A stretch of DNA of 45,680 bases from Hyphomicrobiales bacterium (GCA_009377695.1 WHTP01000032.1:1-45680), one strand, 5' to 3'; positions 7,338-15,474 are shown, counted from the first letter of the stretch. A program made the numbers and translations. Notes: a model not told the origin generated them from the sequence alone.

Positions 7338-7413
7338 CTAGTGGTCCGATTCTAACATTCGCATCCTTTCTCAGCGGGCGACTTTGCGAATGTTAGAATC
7401 AAAGGACCACTAG
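7338..7413. repeat. CTAG-bounded long palindrome, copy 1
   Basis: An arm starting CTAGTGGTCC and running through TCTAACATTCGCA is mirrored by TGCGAATGTTAGA ending GGACCACTAG. The arms are about 26 and 29 bases, differing by a 3-base insertion, with a loop of about 21 bases. Both ends are CTAG. Confidence 0.85.
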
Positions 7414-7426
7414 CAAATATAAGCTG

Positions 7427-7501
7427 CTAGTGGAGTGGATTTGACATTCGCTTTAGCGGTCGCGGTCCACGGGGTAGCGAATGTCAAATCCACTCCACTA
7501 G
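7427..7501. repeat. CTAG-bounded long palindrome, copy 2
   Basis: Perfect 26-base arms, from CTAGTGGAGTGG to TTGACATTCGCT and mirrored, with a 23-base loop. It lies 13 bases after copy 1. The outer CTAGTGG and the inner ACATTCGC are shared with copy 1; the middle differs. Confidence 0.85.
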
Positions 7502-7530
7502 TGTGGCGGTTCAGACGTCCGCATCATTCT
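7498..7530. repeat. half copy of the CTAG palindrome family
   Basis: CTAGTGTGGCGGTTCAGACG and the following CGCATCATTCT match one arm and the loop start of the full copy at 20051-20123. The second arm is absent. It forms the 3' end of the gene at 7498-7707 on the minus strand. Confidence 0.75.
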
Positions 7531-7707
7531 GGCGGCGAGTTCGCGCAGCCGTCGGTCGGGAGGTGCCAGTTTGTCGCGGACCAGCGGTTCATCGTCTGGA
7601 CCGCCGCACAGGATTGCAGCTATGGCGAGCACCAGCATGCCAAGGCCAAGAAGAGCAATACCAAGCGCGTAAAGCGGCAGCGCAATAATGAGCGCAATGA
7701 CGCGCAT
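7498..7707 (-). CDS. small membrane protein (69 aa) with a repeat-derived C-terminus
   Basis: The protein starts MRVIALIIALPLYALGIALL and has a long hydrophobic stretch to about residue 34, one long or two short TM segments. A cytoplasmic-type charged part follows (DDEPLVRDKLAPPDRRLREL). AAAGGAT precedes the ATG. The last ten or so residues (RMMRTSEPPH) are encoded by the half palindrome, so the insertion of that repeat seems to have supplied the present stop codon. No family recognised beyond small membrane protein. Confidence 0.6.
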   Translation of the reverse strand: MRVIALIIALPLYALGIALLGLGMLVLAIAAILCGGPDDEPLVRDKLAPPDRRLRELAARMMRTSEPPH

Positions 7708-8263
7708 GAATGAAATCCTTTGGTTAGGTGTACTCCTCCGGCACTCTATCTCGCCCCATGGGGCAGGCCAAGGGAGGCGGGCACCATCCTACCGCCCGGC
7801 CCGGTATCGCCGTGCTGGCCACCTAATGCACTGGGCCGCCGGGGGAAAGCGTCCACAGCCGTACGCGCCGAAGGCCACGAACGTGCACCGATTCCCGGTG
7901 CAACGGTTGTACTCAGGGCAATCGAAATTGAATTCTGTTCCCCAAACGGACCCGATCTTCTTCTTCGGTCTGCTACGGCCTTCCGTGCTTTAGCCGTGGC
8001 CTTTGCGCGCTGTCATTGCTTTCGGCTCGTCCGTGTGCCGTTCAAGGCTGTCTCAATCATCGCTCGAATGGCCGCGGATCGATCGCGATAGCCATTCTCT
8101 TTCGCCCCTGATCAATACGCGCTGACGGCGAGCACGCCGGGCGGTGTGTGGCGTCTCAAAGGAAGATGCAGTTATCGGCCTCGCGAATGCGATGAGCCTC
8201 TATTCGCTGGCATGAATCCTCTATTTCAAGCCGCGTGACCGGTCCGCACTGTGACGCGCCGTC
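7708..8263. other. about 550 bases without a convincing gene
   Basis: Open frames on the plus strand have arbitrary composition and no start signals. Minus-strand frames are short. I see no repeat, tRNA or strong hairpin until the terminator at 8264. It separates the mobile-element debris from the small secreted protein genes. Confidence 0.45.
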
Positions 8264-8297
8264 AAAACAAACCCCGGGGCTGCATATGCACCGGGGC
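8264..8297 (-). terminator. rho-independent terminator for the 8326-8559 gene
   Basis: On the minus strand CCCCGG and CCGGGG form the stem around a self-complementary TGCATATGCA loop, followed by TTTGTTTT. It lies about 30 bases after the stop of the minus-strand gene. Confidence 0.75.
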
Positions 8298-8325
8298 TTC
8301 GTTCATCGAGGCATTCTCGCTGGTT

Positions 8326-8559
8326 TCAGCGTGACGCGCGACGCTGCCGGCAGTTCGTGTTGTACCACGCAACGAGCTTGCGCTTGAGCGCCTGCTGATC
8401 GCTCGTCAGCGACACGCCCATATACTGCCGATGCAGATCTTCGAGCTGCCTGCAGCGAGAGTCGGCCATTGAAGACGTCGATGTGATTGAAAGGAACAAT
8501 CCCCCGCACAAAGCCCCGAGACAAAAACGAGTGTAAGCCGCAAAGTTGCGTTGTCCCAT
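8326..8559 (-). CDS. small secreted protein (77 aa)
   Basis: An N-terminal signal peptide (residues about 1-32, hydrophobic core FCLGALCGGLFLSI, cleavage near SMA-DS) precedes a mature part of about 45 residues. The mature protein, CRQLEDLHRQYMGVSLTSDQ followed by QALKRKLVAWYNTNC, has two cysteines near its two ends that could form one disulfide across a helical hairpin. Short periplasmic proteins of this form are common in Bradyrhizobium-type genomes, usually annotated as hypothetical. A terminator follows. The location is confidently periplasmic or secreted; the role is unknown. Confidence 0.65.
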   Translation of the reverse strand: MGQRNFAAYTRFCLGALCGGLFLSITSTSSMADSRCRQLEDLHRQYMGVSLTSDQQALKRKLVAWYNTNCRQRRASR

Positions 8560-8852
8560 TGATTAACGCTCTCCATCCTAGAGATTGAGTGACCATGGGG
8601 CGCAGCAGCATAGGCCGCGCAACGAGCAGAGTTCATGGGTATTGGGGTGAGCCCCAGCCATGGAGGTGGAATGGGGCGAAAGCAAGACAATTTTGACGAG
8701 CGAGAGCGCTTTGGTTTACGCAGAGTCGTTAACCGCTGGAAGTTCCGAAATCCGCGTGTTTTCAAGCACCGGCGATATGCCGCCCGGGTGGCGCACGCAT
8801 CCGTCGCCGAGCAAATACGCTGCGAGCACAACGTCCGCTGCACTCAATCAGG

Positions 8853-9101
8853 CTATCGCGTCACGCGGCCAGCCACACACTGATAGACGAACAGATCGAA
8901 GTTGCGGCGGTCGCCTTTGGTCATCTGCAGCCCGCGCCGGAGCGCAAGGTCGACGCAGCGATTGTAGGTCGAGGCGGTCGTGCTCAGGCAATTTCCGCCA
9001 GGACGGCAGACCGTCGCGCCGCCCTGTGAGAGGGCAAGATTTGATGTCGCGAAGATCGACACGACGGCGATGGCCAGCAGTGCGTAAAAGATATGTCGCA
9101 T
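8853..9101 (-). CDS. small secreted cysteine-containing protein (82 aa)
   Basis: The protein starts MRHIFYALLAIAVVSIFATS, a clear signal peptide with cleavage near residue 25. The mature part contains four cysteines (CRPGGNCLSTT, NRCVDLALRRG, YQCVAGR), enough for two disulfides. GAGGAAT precedes the ATG. It resembles the gene at 8326-8559 in size and style but shares no clear sequence. I know of no characterised homologue. A periplasmic or secreted location is well supported by the signal peptide. Confidence 0.65.
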   Translation of the reverse strand: MRHIFYALLAIAVVSIFATSNLALSQGGATVCRPGGNCLSTTASTYNRCVDLALRRGLQMTKGDRRNFDLFVYQCVAGRVTR

Positions 9102-9374
9102 GATTCCTCGCTTCCGACGGTTGGACGGATCGGGACCGGACCTCGTTCTTGCAGCACGAAGTTTTTGAACATCCGTCCATCAAATGTGATCGGACAGAAC
9201 GGATGGCGGCGCAGTGATCCTGCAGCTCGACCAACGAGTGCGATAGACCTCGGTTGCGCAGAACTCGTTTTAGCCCCTTATAGCACCTCACGGTCACTTG
9301 GCCGAAACGGGATGGCAGTGACGGGGAAGGCCGGATGCGGCTCCTACCCATCGATGATTTGGGAGCATCCGGCG

Positions 9375-9593
9375 ATGCCGCTGATCCGGCTTTTGCAGAA
9401 TTCCGGCTTCGAACCTGAACTGATCACCGTCATGTCGGCGGCCTTCGACCAAGCCTGCTGCCAACTCGGCCTCGCCGAAACGGAGGATCCGCTGCGCGAG
9501 ATCGTGGCGCGTAAGATCATCGAATGCGCCCAGACTAGCGAACGCGACCAGGCGCGGCAGTGCAACTGTGTACTGAGATCGCTCCAGGACTGA
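9375..9593 (+). CDS. conserved alphaproteobacterial short protein (72 aa)
   Basis: The protein starts MPLIRLLQNSGFEPELITVM and continues with an AAFDQACCQLGL...DPLREIVARKIIECAQ pattern. A soluble helical protein of this layout, with a DPL...VA.KII core, is widespread in rhizobia as an uncharacterised family. The start at 9375 is preferred over 9354 because GGGAG lies 9 bases upstream. The last codons run into an 18-bp tandem repeat. Function unknown. The composition and pattern suggest a small regulatory or chaperone-like helical protein, but nothing decides this. Confidence 0.6.
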   Translation: MPLIRLLQNSGFEPELITVMSAAFDQACCQLGLAETEDPLREIVARKIIECAQTSERDQARQCNCVLRSLQD

Positions 9594-9639
9594 CGCTGTC
9601 TCAAGGACTGACGCCGTCTCAAGGGCTGACGCCGTCTCA
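9586..9639. repeat. 18-bp tandem repeat, three copies
   Basis: AGGACTGACGCTGTCTCA, AGGACTGACGCCGTCTCA and AGGGCTGACGCCGTCTCA follow without gaps. The first copy contains the stop codon of the gene at 9375-9593. Confidence 0.9.
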
Positions 9640-9756
9640 CGACCCCGGAACTTTCCGACCGGAAGTCGATTCAATGGCGGAACCTCCCAAGCGGTTGCCG
9701 GTTGACGGTAGGCCCGAGCGATACGCCGCGATGCGACCGCGCCACTGCTCGGGCCG

Positions 9757-9787
9757 AAGACCCCGGATCAGTCGCAACCGGGGTCTT
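9757..9787. terminator. bidirectional terminator hairpin
   Basis: AAGACCCCGG and CCGGGGTCTT form a 10-bp stem. It lies between the ends of two convergent genes (9593 plus, 9810 minus) and can serve both. Confidence 0.7.
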
Positions 9788-9809
9788 CGATTGTAGGCAC
9801 CGCTCGCTA

Positions 9810-10076
9810 CTACCGGATGGCGTTGCCGCTCGTCCAAAACGGACGGTAGGTTCGGCGCGCGATGATGTTGCGCACGCGGTCCCAATGACCTTTCGGCCGC
9901 GTCTCGATCAGTGTGCCGCTGTCAACTTCTTGCGCCATGGTCCACGCGACCTCGTAGGCGGCCGCGCCGAATTCCTCCATCAGGCGGTCGGCATCGAGCC
10001 GCGCAAGCCTGCGCCGCTCCATCCATGTCTGCCAGAAACCAAACAAGCCTGCGGTCCCGAATTGATCCGGGCGCAT
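9810..10076 (-). CDS. hypothetical protein (88 aa)
   Basis: A soluble 88-residue protein starting MRPDQFGTAGLFGFWQTWME, with a basic, helical middle (RRRLARLDADRLMEEFGAAAY) and a basic C-terminus (ARRTYRPFWTSGNAIR). The start is uncertain: no clear ribosome binding site precedes 10076, and a later ATG exists around residue 19. It is convergent with the upstream plus-strand gene through a shared terminator and lies 67 bases after a zinc-knuckle protein gene on the same strand. No family recognised, though the composition is protein-like throughout. Confidence 0.55.
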   Translation of the reverse strand: MRPDQFGTAGLFGFWQTWMERRRLARLDADRLMEEFGAAAYEVAWTMAQEVDSGTLIETRPKGHWDRVRNIIARRTYRPFWTSGNAIR

Positions 10077-10143
10077 GGTCGCACAATTTGCGAAGGTCGT
10101 CTTGTTGCGAAGGACGCCTTGCGTCCCGGGCGCGTGACGCGGC

Positions 10144-10320
10144 TCAGGAGGCGCGCTTGATCGCGAGGTGGGCCTCTTCGCGCAGCGCCTGGGCGCAAAA
10201 TTCATTGCAGACGAACTGATTTCCAACCGGCAGCGCCTGCACCTGATTGTCGCTGAAACAGAACGGCTCGCGGCAATAGGCGCAGCGCTTCGGAAATGAC
10301 CCGACCGGACCAGATTGCAT
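10144..10320 (-). CDS. zinc-knuckle small protein (58 aa)
   Basis: A 58-residue protein with CAYCREPFCFSD followed by NQFVCNEFCAQAL: two cysteine pairs that form a treble-clef or zinc-ribbon-like fold. The start at 10320 (MQSGPVGS) has GAGGAG 6 bases upstream and is preferred over a longer frame. Proteins of this shape in rhizobia are uncharacterised. Nucleic acid or protein binding through zinc is the usual role of such modules. It is transcribed divergently from the signal-peptide coiled-coil gene at 10431. Confidence 0.65.
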   Translation of the reverse strand: MQSGPVGSFPKRCAYCREPFCFSDNQVQALPVGNQFVCNEFCAQALREEAHLAIKRAS

Positions 10321-10430
10321 GAACCGTCTCCTCGATGAGCGACTATGCGACAATAGCTTGAGTCGCCCCGTCGTCGATGGGGTTTTGTGTACAACAGCGA
10401 GACTTCAAATTTGCGACAGGGAGGTTCACC

Positions 10431-10769
10431 ATGCGGATGATCGGATTGCTTGCGGCGGTGACGCTGATCGGTGTTGCGGCAGCGTCCGCGCAGGACATCG
10501 CTGGAACCGAGGATTGCACCAAGACGTCTGGACTGGACCGCCGCACGGGATGCCTGCAGGCCAACGTCAATTTCTTGCAGCGCACCATGACGCGTAACGC
10601 ACTGGAGGCGCATCGCCGGCTGCAGGCGGCGGAGGCTGAGATCACTGCCCTGAAGACGATGCTAGCAGCCATGCGCAAGCAGATGGATGAGCTTCAGGCA
10701 GCCAAGGCGGCGGAGAAGAAGGTCGGGGGCAAGAAGGCCGAAGATAAGAAGTCAGACGGGAGGAAATAG
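10431..10769 (+). CDS. exported coiled-coil protein with Lys-rich tail (112 aa)
   Basis: Signal peptide MRMIGLLAAVTLIGVAAASA (cleavage after about residue 20), then a short segment with two cysteines (EDCTKTS...TGCLQAN). A heptad-patterned coiled coil follows (about residues 50-95: RRLQAAEAEITALKTMLAAM, RKQMDELQAAKAA), and the tail is rich in Lys and Asp (KKAEDKKSDGRK). GGGAGG precedes the ATG at 10431. Periplasmic location is well supported. Such proteins may hold envelope layers together or bind polyanions; that is inference from composition. Confidence 0.7.
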   Translation: MRMIGLLAAVTLIGVAAASAQDIAGTEDCTKTSGLDRRTGCLQANVNFLQRTMTRNALEAHRRLQAAEAEITALKTMLAAMRKQMDELQAAKAAEKKVGGKKAEDKKSDGRK

Positions 10770-10871
10770 GGGCGTCGCCAGGGTATCGCCGGCCCCTCGT
10801 TGCCGGGGGCGATTCCGTGTAGAATGCTGGGACGTCGGATGGCTAACAACGAACAAACGGCAAGGTGCTCC

Positions 10872-11639
10872 ATGAACGTCGCAGCCCAGCCCAAGACCTT
10901 AGACGAACGCGCCGACGAGCTCGAACATCAGATGGAAGAGGAGCTCGAGCACGTCATCACCAAGTCGTTGCTGTTCAACCTTGCCGACGGCAAGGTTGCG
11001 TACGACGGCAGCGCGGTGCTCAACGCGAAGTATCCCGGAAAATACATGCTGATGGGCGACGATCTGCGGCTGCCGAAGATGCCGGCCAAGCCGACGCTGC
11101 TCGATTATTTCCGCTGCCGCTTCGCGTCAATGAACCACCTATTGCAGAGCGCGACTCACGCGCTCAAGGCCGGTCTGCCGGAGAAAACCGTGCTGGCCTG
11201 CCTGCTGCACGACATCGCGGTCGCCGGCTTCATCCGCGCCGACCACGGCTATTGGGGCGCGCAGATGATCGAGCCCTATGTCGACGAGGAGATAAGCTGG
11301 GCGGTGCGCGCGCATCAGGCACTGCGCTTCTTCCCTGACGAGTCGGTCGGCTACAAATATCCGGAGGCCTACATCAAGGCGTTCGGACCGGACTTTAAGC
11401 CGGAGCCTTATATCTACGAGGCCTATGAGCGCGCTCGGAACCACAAGTGGTACATGAGCGCTCGCCTGATCTGCGTGAACGACATCTATTCGTTCGATCC
11501 CAACGCCAAGGTGAGCATCGACGATTTCACCGACATCGTCGGCCGCAACTTCCGCCAGCCCAAGGAAGGGCTCGGGTGGGACTCGAGCCCCTCGGCGCAT
11601 ATGTGGCGCACGCTGATGCGCCCGACGCGTTTTTTGTGA
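10872..11639 (+). CDS. HD-domain phosphohydrolase-type protein (255 aa)
   Basis: The metal-binding HD pair is LLHDIAVAGF at about residues 110-120. Further histidines are spaced as in the superfamily: NHLLQSATHAL upstream, ADHGYWGAQM and RAHQALRFFP downstream. The domain thus has the H...HD...H...H layout of small HD hydrolases and HD-type oxygenases. The N-terminal 70 residues are acidic and helical, followed by YPGKYMLMGDDL. The start at 10872 (MNVAAQPK) is chosen for AAGGTG upstream; an in-frame ATG at 10839 is possible. No TM segment is present, so it is cytoplasmic. The substrate cannot be read from sequence. Confidence 0.75.
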   Translation: MNVAAQPKTLDERADELEHQMEEELEHVITKSLLFNLADGKVAYDGSAVLNAKYPGKYMLMGDDLRLPKMPAKPTLLDYFRCRFASMNHLLQSATHALKAGLPEKTVLACLLHDIAVAGFIRADHGYWGAQMIEPYVDEEISWAVRAHQALRFFPDESVGYKYPEAYIKAFGPDFKPEPYIYEAYERARNHKWYMSARLICVNDIYSFDPNAKVSIDDFTDIVGRNFRQPKEGLGWDSSPSAHMWRTLMRPTRFL

Positions 11640-11766
11640 GACGGCGCACGCTGCTTCTCCGCCCTCATCGTGAGGCGACATCGTCCGGCGCCGGATGCCT
11701 ATCAATGCCGCGCGCGCCAATGACGAGCTTTATCGCAAACTCTTTTGTTATGGAGGTCGTTGTGCG

Positions 11767-12135
11767 CTATTGGTCGAGAAGCGAGAACAACAGCGCTAAG
11801 ACCCACATCGCGATCGCCGCCAACGAAGTCCAGCGCGCGAATGTCAGGCAGGTCTCGCGCATCGCAGTAGCCACCGCCCATTGCGCGTAGCCGTCGGGCG
11901 GGCGTTGTTCTTTGGGTAGGTAGAGCCACAGCTCGGTGCGGCGATGATTTTTGGCTGGCGCCTCCCACGCCTTGTAGATCAGGATCAGCGTCATCATCGT
12001 CGTCAGGAATCCGCCGGCCTGGAAGGCGGCACGGGCGTTGAACGACATCCCGACCATGACGCAGAAGATTGCCAGCGAACCAAAGCCGCAGGCGCGCAAG
12101 ACTGTTTCGTGGGCGATGGCGCGAATGAGCTCCAT
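11767..12135 (-). CDS. membrane protein (122 aa)
   Basis: Start MELIRAIAHET with GAGGATCG upstream. About three TM segments are visible: ACGFGSLAIFCVMVGMSF, FLTTMMTLILIYKAW, and near the C-terminus WTSLAAIAMWVLALLFSLL. A cytoplasmic basic loop with NHRRTELWLYLP lies between the second and third. No family recognised. It belongs to a group of small membrane genes on the minus strand downstream of the symporter, though a strong terminator separates that operon from this group. Confidence 0.65.
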   Translation of the reverse strand: MELIRAIAHETVLRACGFGSLAIFCVMVGMSFNARAAFQAGGFLTTMMTLILIYKAWEAPAKNHRRTELWLYLPKEQRPPDGYAQWAVATAMRETCLTFARWTSLAAIAMWVLALLFSLLDQ

Positions 12136-12262
12136 GGTATCGATCCTCGCCGGCGACGCAGCGGCCGGAATCGCTCCCCGGAGGTTGGACGATAAGGCGT
12201 GATTATGGCGGCAACAGCGGCTTGCAACGCGGGCCGGCTTTACGGCAAACGAGATGCTGCAG

Positions 12263-12586
12263 CTAAAGGCCGATTCTGATGAAATTGCCGAGGGCAGGAA
12301 TCGTGAGGACGGCGGTCCCGGCAAGCCAAATCCAAAGCGAGACGACGGTCGAATCGTCCTTGATGCCGGCAAAGCGCTCATAGATTGCGGCCGGGATGCC
12401 GGCCAGGATGATGGTCGCGGTCGCCGTCATCAGCGATGAGAAATAGAAGATCAGCGCCTCGCTGCCGAACAGCGGGACGCTCATGAGTATCTTGCTGAAA
12501 ATGTATGAAAATACCCGCAACGGGTGGAACATGCCGTTGATCATGCCGAAGAAAGCAATGCCGATGTAGTACCAGTGGCGCTCCAT
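12263..12586 (-). CDS. small membrane protein (107 aa)
   Basis: The protein starts MERHWYYIGIAFFGMINGMF. At least three hydrophobic segments follow (YIGIAFFGMINGMF, ALIFYFSSLMTATATIILAG, LWIWLAGTAVLTIPALG). It starts 7 bases after the stop of the upstream 101-residue gene, so the two are very likely cotranscribed. Polar residues lie between the TM segments and no catalytic motif is visible. Inner-membrane location is confident; function is unknown. Confidence 0.7.
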   Translation of the reverse strand: MERHWYYIGIAFFGMINGMFHPLRVFSYIFSKILMSVPLFGSEALIFYFSSLMTATATIILAGIPAAIYERFAGIKDDSTVVSLWIWLAGTAVLTIPALGNFIRIGL

Positions 12587-12593
12587 CGGAGGC

Positions 12594-12899
12594 TCAGCTC
12601 AATTTGGGGGCGAGCCCCGCGGCCACGAACGCATAGAGCAGCAGCACGCGCAGCCAGAACAGCCACACGACACCGAACAGCCACACCACGACGGGCACGG
12701 CCGCCTTCGGCGTGACGAGCGCGACGGCCGCGGCCACCGGATCGGTCAGTCGGCAGAAGGCCCGCCAAATGTAATTGGAGTCCTGCGGCTGCACGATCAG
12801 TCCGAGCAGGGCGCGGCCGAGCAGTGTGTACATGAGCGCCGCCAACACGAAGTTGGGCAGGTGATAGTACCAGTAGGCCCAGAACGGAGATGTCCCCAC
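12594..12899 (-). CDS. small membrane protein, possibly YggT-like (101 aa)
   Basis: GTG start. Several TM segments are visible (FVLAALMYTLLGRALLGL, VPVVVWLFGVVWLFWL, LLLYAFVAAGL). The region GRALLGLIVQ...SNYIWRAFCRLTDPVAAAVALVTP has the general pattern of YggT-type repeats (an Arg-containing TM start, then a polar loop with a DP or EP step before the next segment). The resemblance is weak. It begins about 80 bases after the hairpin that ends the symporter gene and is paired with the gene at 12263-12586. Confidence 0.6.
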   Translation of the reverse strand: MGTSPFWAYWYYHLPNFVLAALMYTLLGRALLGLIVQPQDSNYIWRAFCRLTDPVAAAVALVTPKAAVPVVVWLFGVVWLFWLRVLLLYAFVAAGLAPKLS

Positions 12900-12971
12900 G
12901 GATCGTCACTCGTTTGAACGGCCGAGAATGGCTTCGGCCTGCCGCCTTCGCAAGGGCTCGTGGGCCGCCAA

Positions 12972-12999
12972 CAAAAAGCGGGGTCCCGAAGGACCCCGC
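12972..12999 (-). terminator. rho-independent terminator of the symporter operon
   Basis: On the minus strand GCGGGGTCC, loop TTCG, GGACCCCGC, then TTTTTGT. The 9-bp stem with a tetraloop and U-run is a textbook terminator 24 bases after the symporter stop. Confidence 0.9.
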
Positions 13000-13022
13000 T
13001 CTGATGTTGCCGGGGGGAGGGG

Positions 13023-15194
13023 TCAGGAAGTCTTTTCTTCCAGCACCGTCCTGCCGCGTGGCTTGCGGATCTCGTCGACGAACGCCTGCATCTCCGCGGT
13101 TGGCGCCTTGGTGAACAGGCTGACGACATAGATCACGAGGAAGCCCAACGGCATCCCCAGCAGGCCGCAGCTGATGTTGTTGAGGTTGAACCAGCCCACC
13201 TTGTTGGCGAGCGGGTGTGTCAGGGTGGGGAACATCTCCATGGCGTTCGGCAGTGCCATTGCTTTGGCGACGTCTGTCACCGGAACGCCCGTGGCCGGAT
13301 TGAGCAACGAGGTCATGCCGGCATATTTCACGCCGAAGCCGGGGAAGTAGCGGGTCACGAGCAGATAGAAGAGGCAGAGGCCAAAGCCGGCAATCATGCC
13401 GGCAATCGCGCCCGCGGTCGTGGTCTTCTTCCACCAGATGCCCATGACAAGCGCCGGGAAGTTTCCAGCCATGGCGAGCGAGAATGCCCATCCCACCATG
13501 GCGAGGATGTCCGACGGCCGCGTCGAGGCCGTCGACGCCGCCGCAACTGCCACCAGCAGCAGCAGCACGCGGGCCACGATGAGCCGCTTGGCGATGTCGT
13601 TGGCCCTGCCCCAGAAAGGCCAGACCACGGCGGCCATCACGGCCAGCACGCTGAGCAGCAGCCATCGCCATGGAATGCCGTACACCGGACTTGGCCCGGT
13701 TAGGAACAGGAAGATGCTGCCGACCACCGTGATGGCGATCAGCGCCGTCGTGATGGTACGCGACCTCTGCTCCAGCTTCTGGATCATGTTGTAGTAGATG
13801 TCGTGGCTCAGCGCGTTGGCGATGGCGAGCAGCAACCCGTCGGCGGTGGAAAGCGCCGCCGCCAGGCCGCCGGCGGCGACCAAGCCAGAGATGACGTAGG
13901 GAAGACCCGCGATCTCGGGCGTGGAGAGCACGATCACGTCGGTGTTGATGGCGAAGTCGGCGAACCTGACGACTCCGGGATGTCCCGCAACGGCCTTGCA
14001 GGCGGCCAGCACTGCATCGAGATTGGCGGCATTTTGACCGCAGATCTTGATCAGCCCGAGCTCACCCCAGGTGAACAGCCATGGCCGGAGGTCATCGAGG
14101 TCGCGTCCGATAATGTTGGTGTACACCTCCAGTTTTGAGAACGCTGCATAGGCCGGCGCCGAGAAGTAGAGCAGGAAGATGAAGAACAGCGACCACGCCA
14201 CCGACTGGCGGGCCTCGCGCACGGTCGGCGTGGTGAAGTAGCGCATCAGGATGTGCGGAAGCGACGCGGTTCCGACCATCATGCAGAGGATGATGCCGAA
14301 AAAGTTGAGCGGGCTCCAAGTCAGGAACGGCTCGATGTGAGGCTTGAGCGAGCCCGGGGGACAACTTTGCTCGGTGCACAACGTCGCCAGATTCTGCGCC
14401 ACCAACTGGCCTTCACGCGCAGTGATCTCGGCAATCGCGTGCCCGTAGGTCAACTCCGGAATCGGGATGCCATAGTGCATCGTCGACAGGATGACGATCG
14501 GGGTCAGGTAGGCGATGATCAACACGATGTATTGTGCGATCTGCGTCCAGGTCACTGCCCGCATGCCGCCAAGCATCGAGCAGAGCAGGATGCCGGAAAG
14601 CCCGACGAACACTGCAATCTCAAAGGGCATGCCAAGGAACCGCGAGGCAATAATGCCGGTGCCGTACACTTGCGCTGTCACATAGGTGAAGGAGCAGCAA
14701 ACCAGCACGATCACGGCGAGGAAGCGTGCGAAGGTGCCGCCGAATCGAAACGCCATGAAGTCGGGAACGGTATAGGCGCCGAACTTGCGCAGGTAGGGAC
14801 CGACGAGGATCGACACCAGCACGAAGCCGCCGGTCCAGCCCAGCACCCAGGCGATGCCGTCATAGCCCTGCAGAAACAGCGAGCCGGCCATGGCGACGAA
14901 GGAAGCCGCCGACATCCAGTCGGCGCCGGTCGCCATGCCGTTGTAGAGCGCCGGCACGCGCCGTCCGGCGACATAGTATTCGGAAATCTGCGCCGTGCGG
15001 GTCATGATGCCGATGAAGGCGTAGACCGCGAGCGTGAAGAACACGAACAAGTAGCCCAGGATTCGGTTCGGTACGCCGAAACGTTCCAAGAGGGCGAGCA
15101 GGAGGACGAAGGCAATAAAAGTGCCGGTATAGGCGCCATACATCCTTCCGAGCTGTCTGTAGAATTCGGAGCTCGCAGTGGTTTGTGTAGCCAT
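13023..15194 (-). CDS. sodium:solute symporter large subunit (SSS family, 723 aa)
   Basis: An inner-membrane cotransporter with about 13 to 15 hydrophobic segments. SSF signatures include EYYVAGRRVPALYNGMATGA and a following DWMSAASFVAMAG (sodium-binding region), and later GGLAAALSTADGLLLAIANA, the classic second signature. Large insertions (RPWLFTWGELG, the cysteine-rich loop LCTEQSCPPG) fit the VC_2705-type large subunit group of putative acetate or pyruvate symporters. The start at 15194 (MATQTTASS) has GGGGGAT upstream and lies 13 bases after the small-subunit stop. The genes upstream, a DUF4212 subunit and the SSF sensor kinase, support the two-subunit type. The substrate is probably a short organic acid; this is inferred. 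Confidence 0.88.
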   Translation of the reverse strand: MATQTTASSEFYRQLGRMYGAYTGTFIAFVLLLALLERFGVPNRILGYLFVFFTLAVYAFIGIMTRTAQISEYYVAGRRVPALYNGMATGADWMSAASFVAMAGSLFLQGYDGIAWVLGWTGGFVLVSILVGPYLRKFGAYTVPDFMAFRFGGTFARFLAVIVLVCCSFTYVTAQVYGTGIIASRFLGMPFEIAVFVGLSGILLCSMLGGMRAVTWTQIAQYIVLIIAYLTPIVILSTMHYGIPIPELTYGHAIAEITAREGQLVAQNLATLCTEQSCPPGSLKPHIEPFLTWSPLNFFGIILCMMVGTASLPHILMRYFTTPTVREARQSVAWSLFFIFLLYFSAPAYAAFSKLEVYTNIIGRDLDDLRPWLFTWGELGLIKICGQNAANLDAVLAACKAVAGHPGVVRFADFAINTDVIVLSTPEIAGLPYVISGLVAAGGLAAALSTADGLLLAIANALSHDIYYNMIQKLEQRSRTITTALIAITVVGSIFLFLTGPSPVYGIPWRWLLLSVLAVMAAVVWPFWGRANDIAKRLIVARVLLLLVAVAAASTASTRPSDILAMVGWAFSLAMAGNFPALVMGIWWKKTTTAGAIAGMIAGFGLCLFYLLVTRYFPGFGVKYAGMTSLLNPATGVPVTDVAKAMALPNAMEMFPTLTHPLANKVGWFNLNNISCGLLGMPLGFLVIYVVSLFTKAPTAEMQAFVDEIRKPRGRTVLEEKTS

Positions 15195-15207
15195 GGTCCG
15201 ATCCCCC

Positions 15208-15474
15208 TTACGCGTCGTCTTCGGCAAAGCCGAATTCGCGATCGATCTTGTCCTGCTGCTTTGCGAACAAGAACAGCTGCACCACGAATACGATCAGCGA
15301 GCCTTGGGCGGCCATGTAGAAGCCGAGCGGAAAGCCAAGCACCGGGATCGTGACTTTGTTCAGCACATAGACGAACATGTGGATGATGAAGCCGAAGAAA
15401 AACCAGACCCCGAGATGCGTGAACATCAACCTGGTTGTCTTATCCCAATGGGCTTGTTCTTGTGATTCAATCAT
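15208..15474 (-). CDS. DUF4212 symporter small subunit (88 aa)
   Basis: An 88-residue membrane protein starting MIESQEQAHWDKTTRLMFTH. Two TM segments are visible: LGVWFFFGFIIHMFVYVL, and GFYMAAQGSLIVFVVQLFLF, followed by the conserved polar tail AKQQDKIDREFGFAEDDA. This is the layout of the small subunit (DUF4212, TIGR03647 type) that accompanies the large symporter encoded next to it. GGGGAGG precedes the ATG. It is the first gene of the two-gene operon. It is needed with the large subunit for transport in this family, by family knowledge. Confidence 0.9.
   Translation of the reverse strand: MIESQEQAHWDKTTRLMFTHLGVWFFFGFIIHMFVYVLNKVTIPVLGFPLGFYMAAQGSLIVFVVQLFLFAKQQDKIDREFGFAEDDA

Noticed and set aside
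7338-7530. CRISPR array
   Set aside because: The repeats are palindromes with different middles, there is no regular spacer length, and no cas gene is nearby.
8660-8850. Possible plus-strand gene starting MEVEWGESKT
   Set aside because: The first part looks protein-like, but there is no ribosome binding site, and the frame continues into an obvious antisense region of the gene at 8853-9101.
14253-15353. 366-residue plus-strand frame opposite the symporter
   Set aside because: His/Arg/Gly-rich composition typical of an antisense shadow; the symporter signatures are on the minus strand.
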